A stretch of 64,000 nt of DNA from Aphelocoma coerulescens (Eukaryota; Chordata; Aves; Passeriformes; Corvidae): positions 54,578,078 to 54,642,077 of the forward strand of contig NC_091014.1 in the NCBI RefSeq assembly GCF_041296385.1. The letters are read 5' to 3'. This document shows positions 12,086 to 23,900 of this stretch, one piece after another; the first letter of the stretch is position 1, and each line of letters begins with the position of its first letter. Under the pieces are notes generated by a model that was not told the DNA's origin, did not search any database, and was given only the letters and a program-made list of their open reading frames with translations. The position numbers and the translations under genes were made by a program.

Positions 12086-12411
12086 TCCTTCCTCTATCCC
12101 AGCCTGGGGACAGAACATTCTAGTGGCTTTAATGGTTTGCCTAGCCAGCATCAAGCTTTCTTCCAGGGTCAGCACGAAGTCTCCACTGGCCTGGACAGAA
12201 GGGCTTGGGGCATCCTCTTGGGCCATGTGGTTGCTGCACAGATTGCAGCCTTGAACAAGCATGTAAACTCCCTCCACAGGACAATGCCATTTCATCCCAC
12301 CCCTGGCTCCAGCCACAGAAAGATGTTTTATCATGATCTCTGTTCCATCCCTTATGACCTCCCCCTTCTTCTACCTCACTCTGGCACTTCCTCGTGTCTT
12401 CCCAGGTCACC

Positions 12412-12643
12412 ATGGACATAACCTGCCTGCGCACATCCCTGACCTTCCTTTTTCTCCCTCTTGTTGTGTTTGGGGCACCTGCTGACGAACCCAACCTCAC
12501 AGAACCACACCCTGGTGCTTGCAAGCGCTGTTGTGACTCACTGGACTCTGCCACAGATACCCCACCAGTCCCTCCCAGCCATCACCACTTTCCCTACCCA
12601 GTGCCAGAGGTCCGTCCCTATATCAACATCACCATTCTGAAGG
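12412..12643 (+). CDS. C1QTNF6: C1QTNF6 coding exon 1 (signal peptide and N-terminal segment)
   Basis: The acceptor tcttcccag ends at 12405, leaving six untranslated bases before ATG. The exon encodes residues 1-77 and one base of codon 78, then a consensus donor gtaagt at 12644. The last residues (INITILK) are exactly where the human exon joins the collagen stretch. The bases before the ATG read as Val-Thr, as in the longer human isoform, so an N-terminally extended isoform is conceivable if an in-frame upstream exon exists. Confidence 0.93.
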
Positions 12644-14619
12644 GTAAGTCTTTGCCCCAGGATGCCAAGGCTGGCTCAGGGACTGATGGCATTGCAGTGG
12701 AGGTGACAGCTGGATTGCTGGCATGCTGGCTGTGCTGACAGACCACCAGGAGCCATCCTGGAGGATAAGTGGCCACACACACCGTGCCCAGCGTTTAGGT
12801 GTTTTGTGCTGCCATGAGTAGCCTGGGGGGATGGAATTCAGTCCGAATCCCTGCTGTGATCTCTGTGTCTCGGGATGCTGCCTGCTACCAACTCTTCCTC
12901 CCTGCTGACACAGGAGTGGCAGTGACAGCCTCTTGCCAAGCTGGGAGGACACATTCCTTACCTCAGACTTACAGAGTCCTGTAGTGCGTGAGGGAAGGAA
13001 CACTCCTTATCAACTGCAGAATAAGCATGTTTGGAGGGCATTGGTACCCAGGGAGGTTGGGGGGAAACCTTCTCCAGCTCTGTGGGTCACATGCATTTGG
13101 GAGCCGGAGGAGGGCAAAGGGAAGCAGCAGCTATTTGCAAGCACCTCCAGGCTAAACTGGCAGTGACCCCCAGCTCATTCCACCCTGCAGTGGCTGGCTT
13201 GGCTAAGGGAAATGGTTCCCTATTTTAGATCAGCTCCTCCCTTCAGAACTCCCCTTTTAGCCTTTGCTGTGGGCAAAAGCCTGTTCCCAGCTGGATGCTG
13301 CCACTCGCTTCTTGTAGCTCTGTGGTTTGTCTGGGTTAGATGGGCAGATGCTCTCCCTTCCCTGCCCTGCCTGGAAGTAACTGCAATCCACCAAAGCTCA
13401 GAAGGGCAGATTGAGGCCTAGACTAGAGTGAGGTGTCATAGGGGGACCTGCAGGGGATGGAGAGAAGGATAAGAACAAGACATGAGGTTTGAATGCTGTC
13501 ACTTTGTGCTGGAGGCTGCTCTGAGCCCCATTTCTTCTCTGCATACACAAAGTACGTTCTAGTGCTGGTGCCTCTCTGTATTGATGCCTGCCCAAGTGTG
13601 TGATGGGCAGTGTACACACCCTGGTTAGAACTGCAGAATTAATTATACAAGATGCCCAAACCATGCCAGTATTGTCAGAGTACCATCCCTCTAACTTGCA
13701 GTGCTCCATCTGCCCTGTCCAGCTTGGATCTTTTCCCTCTGACCCACCCCATGTAACCCTCCCTAATCATATTCCCCCACAGGTGCTCGCAGTTCTTCCC
13801 CTTGTCCAGCCTACAGCAAGAACAGTGTGCATCCTGTGTGGATAATTGGGTCATAGGAGAGGTGTGTAGGAGGGCAGGGCCGTGCTGGAGGTAAAGGAGT
13901 GTGGGGGAGGAAGAAGAGGTCAAGAGCCTCAGTGGTGCTCTCAGAAGTCTTTCTTCCTCTGGCTTTGCCCCATTCTTGTGCAATCCTCTGCCTCCTCATT
14001 AGGCTTTCTCACTGCCACTTCCACGTCTTCTGGTATCACACAGGAGTTGTGTCCTCTGCTTCCTCCTGTAGGAGAGAAAGGAGACCGGGGAGAGCCGGGG
14101 ATGCCGGGGAAATGGGGCAAAGAAGGACCACGAGGCGAGCGGGGTGCCCAGGGCCAGAAAGGCAGTAAGGGGCAGATGGGCACAGCGGGAGACCCCTGCA
14201 AGCACCAGTACGCTGCGTTCTCCGTCGGTCGCAAGAAAGCGCTGCACAGCAGCGAGGGCTTCCAGGTCCTGATCTTTGACACCGTCTTCGTCAACCTCTA
14301 CAGCCACTTCGACATGTTCAATGGCAAATTCTACTGCTCAGTGGGTGGACTTTACTATTTCAGCCTCAATGTCCACACCTGGAACTTCAAGGAGACCTAC
14401 ATGCACATCATGCACAATGAAGAAGAGGCGGTCATCCTGTACGCCCAGCCCAGTGACCGCAGCATCATGCAGAGCCAGAGCCTCATGCTGGAGCTCCAGG
14501 AAAATGATGAGATCTGGGTGAGGCTCTACAAGCGGGAGCGGGAGAATGCCATTTACAGTGATGATGTTGATGTGTACATCACCTTCAGCGGGTACTTGGT
14601 CAAGCCCAGCACTGAATAA
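12412..14619 (+). CDS. C1QTNF6: C1QTNF6 (CTRP6), spliced coding region, two coding exons
   Basis: Joining 12412-12643 to 14072-14619 (phase 1) gives 259 codons plus a TAA stop; the human protein is about 278 residues. In order it shows a hydrophobic signal peptide (about residues 1-21), a short cysteine cluster CKRCCDS (cysteines 37, 40, 41), the segment [13 protein letters not shown], 14 uninterrupted Gly-X-Y triplets (about 78-119), and a C-terminal C1q/TNF-like globular domain (about 124-257). The cluster and the [11 protein letters not shown] segment match human CTRP6 nearly residue for residue, which separates it from other CTRP paralogues. The family is secreted and assembles as collagen-stem trimers; CTRP6 is reported to act in metabolism and in damping alternative complement. 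Potential N-glycosylation sites are NLT (28-30) and NIT (72-74). The start at 12412 has a strong context (accATGG) just inside the exon. Position upstream of IL2RB agrees with human synteny. Any 5' noncoding exons are not certain. Confidence 0.95.
14072..14619 (+). CDS. C1QTNF6: C1QTNF6 coding exon 2 (collagen stem and C1q domain), terminal
   Basis: The acceptor tcctcctgtag ends at 14071. Two bases complete the split glycine codon and the frame runs open to TAA at 14617-14619. The exon holds the whole Gly-X-Y stretch and the C1q domain, including the conserved [17 protein letters not shown] and [11 protein letters not shown] segments. A pyrimidine-rich tract and the 3' UTR follow. Confidence 0.95.
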
Positions 14620-14663
14620 CTGCCTCTCCTCTTCCTTGGGGCCTCTTAGGCCTTTTCCTTTTT

Positions 14664-14694
14664 CCTCTCTCTCCCTCTCTCTCTCTCTCTCTCT
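14664..14694. repeat. CT-rich microsatellite in C1QTNF6 3' UTR
   Basis: Starts 45 bases after the C1QTNF6 stop: cctctctctccc followed by an uninterrupted (CT)n run. It is therefore probably transcribed, within the 3' UTR. Confidence 0.9.
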
Positions 14695-17600
14695 ACTGCC
14701 CGTAACCACTGCAAATCACTTGGAAATGGGCCTGTCAAATCTCAGGCACTGAGTGTGAAACTTGCCACACTGGCTCCCACCTCACGCTCTCTTGTAGCCA
14801 GACCTGTATCTGCCCACTTTACATCATGACACTACCCCCTCTTGCCCCTCACCTTATAACCCCAACTTAGGTTATTGGCTTCTTCTCAATCTGCCATGAG
14901 CTGCCTCTGGCATTTAGGGTTCTAGAGCAAGAGGAAAGCTAAAATGCTGGTCCTGGGCCTGTGTCCCTCCTTGGGGCTTCATACACAAAGGACTCCTGTG
15001 GAAAGGGCTAGAAAGTGCCCACTGCCGAGGTACATCCTGGCTCCTCTCCATCCCAACTAGACATACCACTTTTGCAGCCTAAAACATGGTCTTAATGTCA
15101 CCTCTGATATCTGTAGTCCAGAGAGTGGACTGGGGTCTGATGGTCTCCTGTAGCACAAGGAAGATGTGGGAGCACTGAGAGAGGATATTGTCTTTCCAAA
15201 AAGGGAACTGTTGGCCTTCTCAACTGGCTTTCCTTAGGTACCCTTCTGTGTCACAGAGTCCAGGTCGGCTGTCAAACCTAGACCTGGTGGGATCATCCTC
15301 CTCTGTGCCAGCTCTAGCTCTTCAAAGAGATGAGGGGTGAGACACCTGGCCAGACCCTTCATGGGCATCTGCCATTGATGCCATAGAGGCATCACCAGCA
15401 CAGAATAGGGAGAGAGAGAGAGAAAACCTTGGACACCTCCCTCCCACACCTCCCCTGGGGGCTACTCAGTCTTGGCTCCTCAGCTATGGGAAGCTAGTCC
15501 AGAGAGCGAACCCGAATCTGCTCTCCTTTGGCAGAGGTGTCATTTCATTGTTCTCCTGAAGGTGGTTCTCCCACACTGGTACTGAAGGACCACTGTTTCA
15601 GGGCCTGAGCTCGAGGCTGTGGGGGCAATTGCAGTCAAATCAATTCCAAACCTGGACAGGCTGCCACTTCTTTGCCTCTGTGGTGGAAAAGAGATAGAGG
15701 TGAGACTACAGCACCTTGCCCAAGGGTTAAAAGCTTCCCTGCCGTATGCTCCATGCCCTTTTCTGGCAATGTCATCAGAGTAACTGAGAAAAGCACGTGG
15801 CTAAAACAAACCCTCGCTCTTTTTGTCAGGTTGGAGATGTTGCAGTGCGAAAGGCATGCCAGTGCTAGGGTTTTCTAGTACTATTTATATTGGTCTCACA
15901 CTGCTCCCACTTGCATCCCTCTGGAGGGGATGCTGCAGTCCTGGGGGGAGCAGGTGAGGCTGGCTCAGCACTTTAGAAAACCTACTTCCATGTGTTGTGA
16001 TGCTCCCATAGACAGCAGTGCAAGACTTGTCTCTTTTTTGAGTCTCAGGGAAGGACAAGCAGGAGAAACACAGGTATTTCTCCCCTGCTCATCACTGATC
16101 ATGAAATCTTCTGACTTACCCGAGTTCTGCTGTCTCATGGTCTGTGCCTCTAGCATCTGGGACTACCAGGGCTCTCCCATAAGAAATGTGCATCATTGTA
16201 CAGGGTTAGGTCAGGCACACACAGCCCAGGATGGCAAAGGAGCAGGGACCAAGGCTAAATATTAAAAATGACCTTGAAAAACTTGCAGGGCATTTTCTCT
16301 CTTATCCTGTTTACTTACTCTCCGTGCTTTTCTAAGGAAGCTATTTAGACTGTAGTGAGTTTCAGGAAATTTGCTCTGGATCCTCCTCACCACTGCCAGT
16401 GAGGCAATGGGTATAAAAACAAAGTTTCACTAAAGCAAGGCTGTTTTTTTCACAGAGAAACATGTGCTGAAGGGATCATGGAAGCTAAAGGAGACTGTGG
16501 GTTTCTTCCTCTCCCTTAGCAGGTCAAGTGTGTGGAATTGCTCAGAGACAGGATTTCAGATAGCAGAGGAAGCAGAGAGCTGGAGGTGATGCTCAGGACT
16601 GAATCCCTTTCTTTCTTCCTCAACAGGCTGCAAACCCAGATATATTTACAGTCTATAGTGCCCCATGCCTCCCTGAAGAGAAGAAAGCCTCTCTAACACT
16701 GAATATCTCCATAAACAAGCTTCCTTCTTCCTCCTTTCCTATTTGGTGATTGAATGTTTGTGACAGGTCTCCTGTGCTACCCATGAGCAGCCAGAGGGTG
16801 CCTGATGTACGTGAGAGAGGAGGGCAGGGGGACCAAAGGGTGTGTTTAACAGGCTTCTGGTGCTAAACAAGATGGCATTCCCTTGGTGCTAAATCAGATT
16901 TCAGGAGTATTGGGTGCTTTCTGGAAGGTGTAGTAGGCTGAGTTGTGATGTACTCTGGAATTAATGGTGCTTTATGTAACAAAACCAAACAAACTCCAAG
17001 AACTTTTGTATATATATATTTTTTCAGTGGTATTAAACTTTTTTCCTTGGTTGTTTTGCACTTAAATCTGTTTTTCCCTCTCAACCTATTCCTGCTAGCT
17101 GTGGTTATTGATGAATGGTGTGACAGAAAAGACACTGACCTGAAATTGACAGGTACAAAGTCTAACTCAGCTCTGAAACTTCCCTGGGTAATCTTTGGCA
17201 ATCTTGTGTCTGTTTCCCTTGTGAAGAACCATTACCTTAAAATATTTACTGCTTGAACACTTCTAATTATGACAACCCTCTCCTTTTTGCTGGAAATGCT
17301 TTCAGGAAATTCAAAAAGGATTCTTTGGAGATTACAAAAAAAATCCCGGGACAGTAGAATGGATTGTGTGAGTAGGCTGCAAGTACTTAATTATATGGAG
17401 GAAGGCTGGGTTAATGTTGCAGTTCTCTTAAGGGAGATCAAATCCTTCATCTTACGGAATTTTTAGCACATTATCAAGTACTTGGTAAGCACGAGTGTTT
17501 TCTGTTTTCCCTGTGACATTTCTCTTTTCTCTGCCAAGAGCTGAAGGCCAGGAAGCACAGGGTAGGAGGGATAATAAACTGTTGATTGGACGCTTGTGCT

Positions 17601-17878
17601 TCCTAACATTGAAATGAGTGGGAGTTCCAGAGTCAAGCTGGACACGCATACTTCGAAGACTTGTGTTTGACGAGAAAGGCCTGAGATTCAGGTCAGAGGT
17701 GGAAAGACAAGTGGCAATTGCCCATAAAGTTGGGGGAAAAGGGAAGACATGAGAGGGGAGTGGAGACTTGTAAGCTTGAGTGAAAGATCTAGAAGGAGTA
17801 GAATCCTAAGGACGGGGAGGTGCCTTTTCAGTCCAAGTCAAGAAGGTACGTGGGGTTTTGTTTATCATCTTTGGATTA
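14695..17878. other. C1QTNF6 3' UTR and start of the spacer
   Basis: No coding capacity recognised. The proximal part is presumably 3' UTR; where it ends is uncertain. A short (GA)n run occurs near 15409-15422. Confidence 0.5.
16261..16266 (+). terminator. Candidate polyadenylation signal (ATTAAA) for C1QTNF6
   Basis: The first common hexamer variant that I see downstream of the C1QTNF6 stop, followed by a U-rich stretch (cattttctctcttatcctgttt). It would give a 3' UTR of about 1.65 kb. A canonical AATAAA at about 17573 is an alternative. Confidence 0.25.
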
Positions 17879-17936
17879 GGGGACTCCTGCTGAGTTAGAA
17901 GGGTTGAGGGGACTCCTACTGAGGTAGAAGGATAGA
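17879..17936. repeat. Imperfect 29-base tandem duplication
   Basis: Two copies beginning ggggactcct (17879 and 17908) and continuing gctgagttagaagg / actgaggtagaagg. A few substitutions separate them, so the duplication is old. Confidence 0.85.
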
Positions 17937-20900
17937 CAAAAAAACAAGATGAAGTGCCCATATAGGAACTTCTGTTTTGAATTGAATTTGCCTTCACATA
18001 GTTTCTCCTGTGGTTTGATGTGTACCAGACACTTCATTTGGCAAAGGGTGGAATACATAATCATACACATCCCTACAGGCCTCTTTGGTCCTGTGTCAGG
18101 CCCAGAGCAAGGGCTATAAATATCCTAGCAAATGCAATATTTTGTCAGGTCAGAGCCCAGCCTTCTTCCCATTTCTTATTTACTTCTGAGGAAGCAGATA
18201 AAAACGTGTCCTCAGGAAGTGTAGTGGTTGTGTTTGTGCATGTTCTGTTCCTTGAGGTGAGATGCTGGCAGATTGGAAGTGACTTTGTCACACTTCCGAA
18301 AGGTGAGGAAAGGAGCGAGGAAGGGAGGAGAGGGGACCAGAAAAGTGTAGCCAGATCTTCAAGAAAAGTTTTCTATGATTCAACCTTTTAGCCTGCCACC
18401 TGAATAGTCCCTTCTGCCAAATCCCTTGGGGCTAAGCTGCATGGTGACAGGCAGGGTCTGTAGCTGGTGCCACCCATCACACCATGGATGCCCGACCAGG
18501 GAGTTGCTGTAGGTGAGGCTCAGCTCAGGCAAGGCAGACCCTGCAATGCTTTGAAGGAACAAGGTCGAGACTGGGTCAGATCAGCCCTGCTGCCCTGCCA
18601 GTGAGCGCACCCATGCCCAGAAGGCCACAAGACCATTCATTCATTCATTTATTCATTCGTTTATTCACCCAAGGTCTGTGTTCTTTTCCCTGCAGTGGAG
18701 CTGCCCTGTGGAATGTGATTCAGGGGTTGGTGACAGCCAGTATCTCTCTCCGGGGAAAGCCATGTGTGCCCTGGGGCTGTGCCTCTCTTTTGCTCAGAAA
18801 GAGTGGCCCAAACTCTGCTGCAAAGGGCTCTGTGGACATGTCTGAAGTTCAAGGCACCTGTCACGGGCCTGGCCCTTTAAACTGCCTTCCTGCAGGTCTG
18901 TGGTCTTGCAGGTATGAAAGGAAGGGAGTGGGACAGAGGGCATGAAGGGCAGGACATGGTGCTGCCTTTGGGAAAGAAAGCACATGCCAGGGACAAGCCA
19001 GGAGAAGCTGAAGGCCCTGCGATAGCTCCTTGCCCTGTGACAGCTGTGGGAAGGGGAAGAGAGAAGCAGGACAAGAAAAGTATAAAGGAGACCTTTGACC
19101 CTGCTGGTGGGCACAGGTGGACGTTCCTGCACCCAAAGCACCAAGGAGAGCAGGGACACAACACAGCAGGACCTGGCTCCACACAGGAGCTCCTTTGTCA
19201 CAGGAGGGGTAGTCACAGGAAGTGTCTCTGGCCTTGCCCCAGCTGCCACCTATGGTGCAAGATCTGCCCCCATCAGGGCACTATGCAGGGAGCTGCCACA
19301 CCGTACTATAGCAGGTTTCCCCTCTGCTGCAGCCTGCTGCCCCTCCTCCTCTCCCAAACCACCCAGACAACCTGCTTCACTCACACCTCACTCTTGTTTG
19401 TCTCCCAGAGTCCAGAGACGGAGAGGGGATGATGCAACACCCCAGCCAGCATCGCCCAGTGCCACAAGCAGAGCTGCCACCTCCCTCCATCTAGCACACT
19501 GCAGCCAGATGCCAGCAGTGGATTCAACCTGCCCAGGTCTCCTTTTTCTCAGCTTCCCTTTCCCAGTGCTGGCTGGGAGCTGCCATATGATTTGAAGGGC
19601 TGGATGTGGACCCTGCTTGTGGCTGTGTGGATGATTGGGCACAGGTGCGTTTGTGGGCAGTTGTTCCGCTGCCTCCTGTGGTGCGGCCCTTCTCTGACCA
19701 CAGTGGCAAAGCAGCCCAGCCATGCCAGGCTTCGGAGGTCTGCTCGATGTATGCTCTGCTGTGACACCCACACACGTATACACACACATACCAACCTCAT
19801 ATGGACATCTCACCTTCCTGCCAGCGGAAACTGTTGCTCTTTTCAAGCCTAGTTCGTTTGAAGATGCTATCAGGAGGTGGGCAGTGGAGGCTGAGGGTCC
19901 AGGCCTCTTTGGTACAGGCACAGCTCCCTCATCTAATGAAATGCCTTCTCCTTCACCCACGAGCTCTCTGTGATCTCTCACCTTGCAGTTATACCACAGT
20001 GAGGGCCAGAGCAGAAGGTCTAAATCAAAGGCTTCTGGCAGTTTCTCATTCCACAGACCATCCAGCCTCTTGAGTCCGTGTCACTTGACTCACAAATGAC
20101 CTGGGAATTATTGCAATACTTCACACTTTTCCCAGTCTGTTTGCAGCAGTTAAAATGGGAGGGAGCAGGATGTAGAACTCTCGGCTTGGAGAAGCTAAGG
20201 AGTAGGGAACTCCCTATCTAGCTAGGGAGGTTGTAAATAGAGCCCTGGGTGAGTGGGAGGCAGGAGGCTGGGTTCTTTCTTGATTCATTTTAACACACTT
20301 GGACCCATTGCCAGTGTGGGTGAGGATGGAAAAGTTCAGAGGTGCCTCCACTGACAGGGAGCCCAGATGGTGTGAGCTGCAGTGCACCTCTGAGGGGGCA
20401 GATGTGCCCAAGCCTTGCCAGGTGCGACTGAGGGCAGATGCAACGCCTCAAAGTAGCCAGAGGAAGAAAAGGTCCGTGGAGAAGGAGGCAATAGGTCTCC
20501 TGTCTAACTGACCCACATCCTGCAGGGATCATTTTCACAATTCTGGTCTCCTGCTCTGAAGCCCTGACCACCTTCCATGTGTTTGACACAACAGTGCCCT
20601 AGAGCAAGCATCGTCCATGGAGTGCCTGATGGCCACTGCATTCTGTTTGCCCCACACATGGTTTTCTGGGCTTGTGGCGTTCTCATGTTCACCCCTATGG
20701 ATGCTTTCTTTTCCTCCCCACGTGTCCTCAATTCTTCCACTGAAACAGTGGAATGGGGCAGATGACTAGATAGGACATTCCAGGCAACAAAGCCCTGCCA
20801 CCTGCAGCTGCAGCCAGTAATTCAGCAGATCTTTAGGGCCAAGGATCCACAGGAGTACCATTCCACACACCATCTAAAACACCTCCCAAGCCCTTGCTTT

Positions 20901-23900
20901 GCCCCAGTTCCCACTTTTCTATGTGTGGTGTGCTGGTGACATTGTTTGACTCTAAGAGCCTATGCAGGCTTTTACAGCTGCACCACACGTTTTTTGGTGT
21001 TTTGATTCTATTTGTTCATTATATGGCAGATAATGAAGCACTCCCCTGACCCTCAGACAGGCTTGCTTCTCCTCTCTCATCCCCAGTCCTGCCAGCCATG
21101 GAGGCAGAACACCTGTGCCTTCAGTCCAATGGCTAGACCAGGCAGGGACAGTGGTGAGCTGGCTCAGCCCATGACTCTCTTGTCCTGCAGGATGGCAACC
21201 TGAGCCCAGAGGAAATGGAGAGAGGATGAATGCATAGCCTTCTCTTTGCTTCAGGTCTTTTTATTTCCACTCCCCCCTCTCCTTTACATTCCTATGCCAG
21301 TCCCCCTCACCATTTCAAAGCACTGTGCAGAGCTCTCGGAGTGCAAAGTGCAGGGGGAGCAGTGGGAGGGTCAGGCGAGGACTGAGAAGGGCAAGAGGAA
21401 AAGGTCAGTGACGCAAGCCCAAAGCGATGGCTCTCAGCTGAGCTGCTCGGCTGTTTGTCCGTGCTGCGCTATTTCTACTAGGCAACAATTCACACATCTG
21501 GGGACCACAACTCCTTCCACCACCCACGCTCTTCCCTCCCCCACCACGGGGGCTGAGGCAGGGGAGGGGGAAGGACAGAGAGATGCTGCACCAGCTTGCT
21601 AGCATCGTTTCCAAGACCAAAAGGATAAAAACCCTGAGCAGTCCTTTTCATCAGCCACTTTCCCTCTGAACGCTGAGCATCTCTGACGAAGGAACCTGCT
21701 GCCTGCAAAGAGGCGGGGGACAGTAGCAAGAAAGTGGGGGGTCTTTTGTGGTGCTTGTAGTGTCACCCTCACCCTTGAAACATAAAAGCAACAGTACGTG
21801 CTTCCTATTAGAATTAAAGCCTCACCTAAGTAGACCGTGGCTAAGAGAAGGGACCCTGGTGCCTGCGGACACGTGCTGTCCTTGGCCTGTTTCCAGGGTA
21901 AGCATTCAAGTGGAGCCAAGTGCTTGATGCCCCCCCCGCTGCCCCACTGGGCCTGGACTGTGCTCTGTGCATGTGTTTGTGTGCACGAATGTGTGCACAG
22001 GTGCAAGCACAGGGCAGTGCCCCCACGGACCTGCCCCACAGCCTGCTCCACCTGTGGGACACAGCACCTGCCTAAAATAGCCCTCCCAGCCCCGTGCAAT
22101 TGCTCTTTGCAACTGCAGGGAGAGGGAGGGTGAAATCATGAACTGCTTCAACACTCTGTGCCCTTTCCTGCCTCTTATGTGGGAGCTACCAGAGCAACAG
22201 GGAACGGCAGTACCCAAAATGACATTTCCTCCCTGCCCATGCATGTCAGCCAGGAAGAGAAGGGGAGAAAAGTGTAACCCTGTGTGTCTTTCTCACAAGG
22301 AACTAAGACTTCTACATCCCGTTTCCCAAACAGAGGCACAGCCTATGGAGCAGATGGGGTGAGGTGCACCTTGGGCTTTGTGTTATGGCAATGAACCTGG
22401 CAGGTACCTCATGGACAGGGCTCTGTGTTGCATCTCTCAAGGAACATCTACAGGCTCCTCAGAGACCACAGTGAGGGAAACAGTTGTGTCCGTAGTGCTT
22501 GTTTTTCCTCCAAGTGGTGGTTTGCAATGTTCACCGGGATCTGGTTAGTAGTCTCCACTAACATGCAGCCTTGCCTGCCCATAGGCAAAAAAAAGGCTTT
22601 TCAATTGTGTGCAGCCTCATCTAGCCACAGAGCCACTGCTACAGGCAGTTCACATCAGAGGAGGGCTCCATAGGAGAAAAAGTCCCCAGAGAATCGATCC
22701 CATAGCTGAAACCCTGGCAGAGGTGTGCTCTCAGGAGGGCTGGGGAGCTCTTTGTTCTGAGCTGTTTCACAAGGTGGTGGTACATCCCTTGAGAGAGTGA
22801 AGTGCCCTCAAGTCCTTGGGCCAGGGGGTGGACCTGAACACCACCCTTGCCTTCCATTCCTTACACCCAGGCACACTGGCTGCTGCCTTTCTCATCAGAC
22901 CTTCTGCCTACCCAGGTGGGGAGCAGCAACATTAGAGGGCAAATGGGAGGAGAGCTGAACCCGGGAAACCACAGAGCAGAGGAAAAATAGCTCTTCTGGC
23001 TGAGCCCAGGGGAGAAACAGGAATGCAGCTCCTGAGCAGAGAGCTGTAAGGAGACAGGAAGCTGCCTCCAAACAAGTAATTTCTGTGCAGGCATCTTAAT
23101 GACATGAAAGTTAATAATTGCCGCAGTCACAAATCAGTAACCCCCGGAAGGGCTTAAGGGGGAGTAGGGGGTTGGCCCTTGGATAAGCATGACATCACCA
23201 ACCATATTTTAAAACAAAATCAACAATCCAATTAATTCCCTTTCTAGAAACTGCTCAGGCACAGAGATGAAGAAAACAGAGGAGCAAGGAGAGCTCTGAG
23301 CAGAATGGGGGTGGTGGCTGTAATGATTTTTTCCTCTAGAGAAAGAAGGGAAATGTGATTAAACTGGGAGCAAGCCTTGATAATCAAAATACCTGAGGGT
23401 TTATTCTCAAGAATCTTCTTACAGTATCGTGTCTTGCCTTCAAGCAATTTTGAATGTACAATAAATCTCTAAATTCTTCTCAATTTATTAGGTCTGGAAG
23501 CTGTCCTTGCTTCATATTAGGCTTGTCAAGTATTTATACCCTCTAGCTTTAAATAGAGAGAGATGTAACACACTGACGGGCTGAAAAACAGAGCAGGGCT
23601 TTATCTCTCCAAGACTGCCCAGGTAATAAGGTAATGATTTCCCTCAAGGACAAGAGCAGCCACTGATGCTGAATAGCAAATCAGCCAGCATTCAGCTCAT
23701 TAGCTTGCTTGGGCATGGATTTGGTGTGAGGCTGTTCTCTGAGTCCAGTGCTGCCTTCCTGTAGAACATATCACTTGCACAGGCAATCCCTCTTCAAGAC
23801 AGTCCTGTGAGCAAGTTCTGTGGGCAATCAAGCCATGCATCTTCAGCATTCAGTGCCAGAAGAGCCCTCAGGGACTTGCAGAGGCATGTTTTAACACTGT

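Noticed and set aside
13882..14071. Upstream extension of the C1QTNF6 terminal-exon frame from an ATG at 13882
   Set aside because: This is intron: a good acceptor ends at 14071 and the preceding residues have no family similarity, while the exon at 12412 joins in phase and matches human CTRP6.
18914..19981. Overlapping 166-197 codon frames on both strands in the spacer
   Set aside because: No recognisable domains or splice context, and opposite-strand frames are similarly open.
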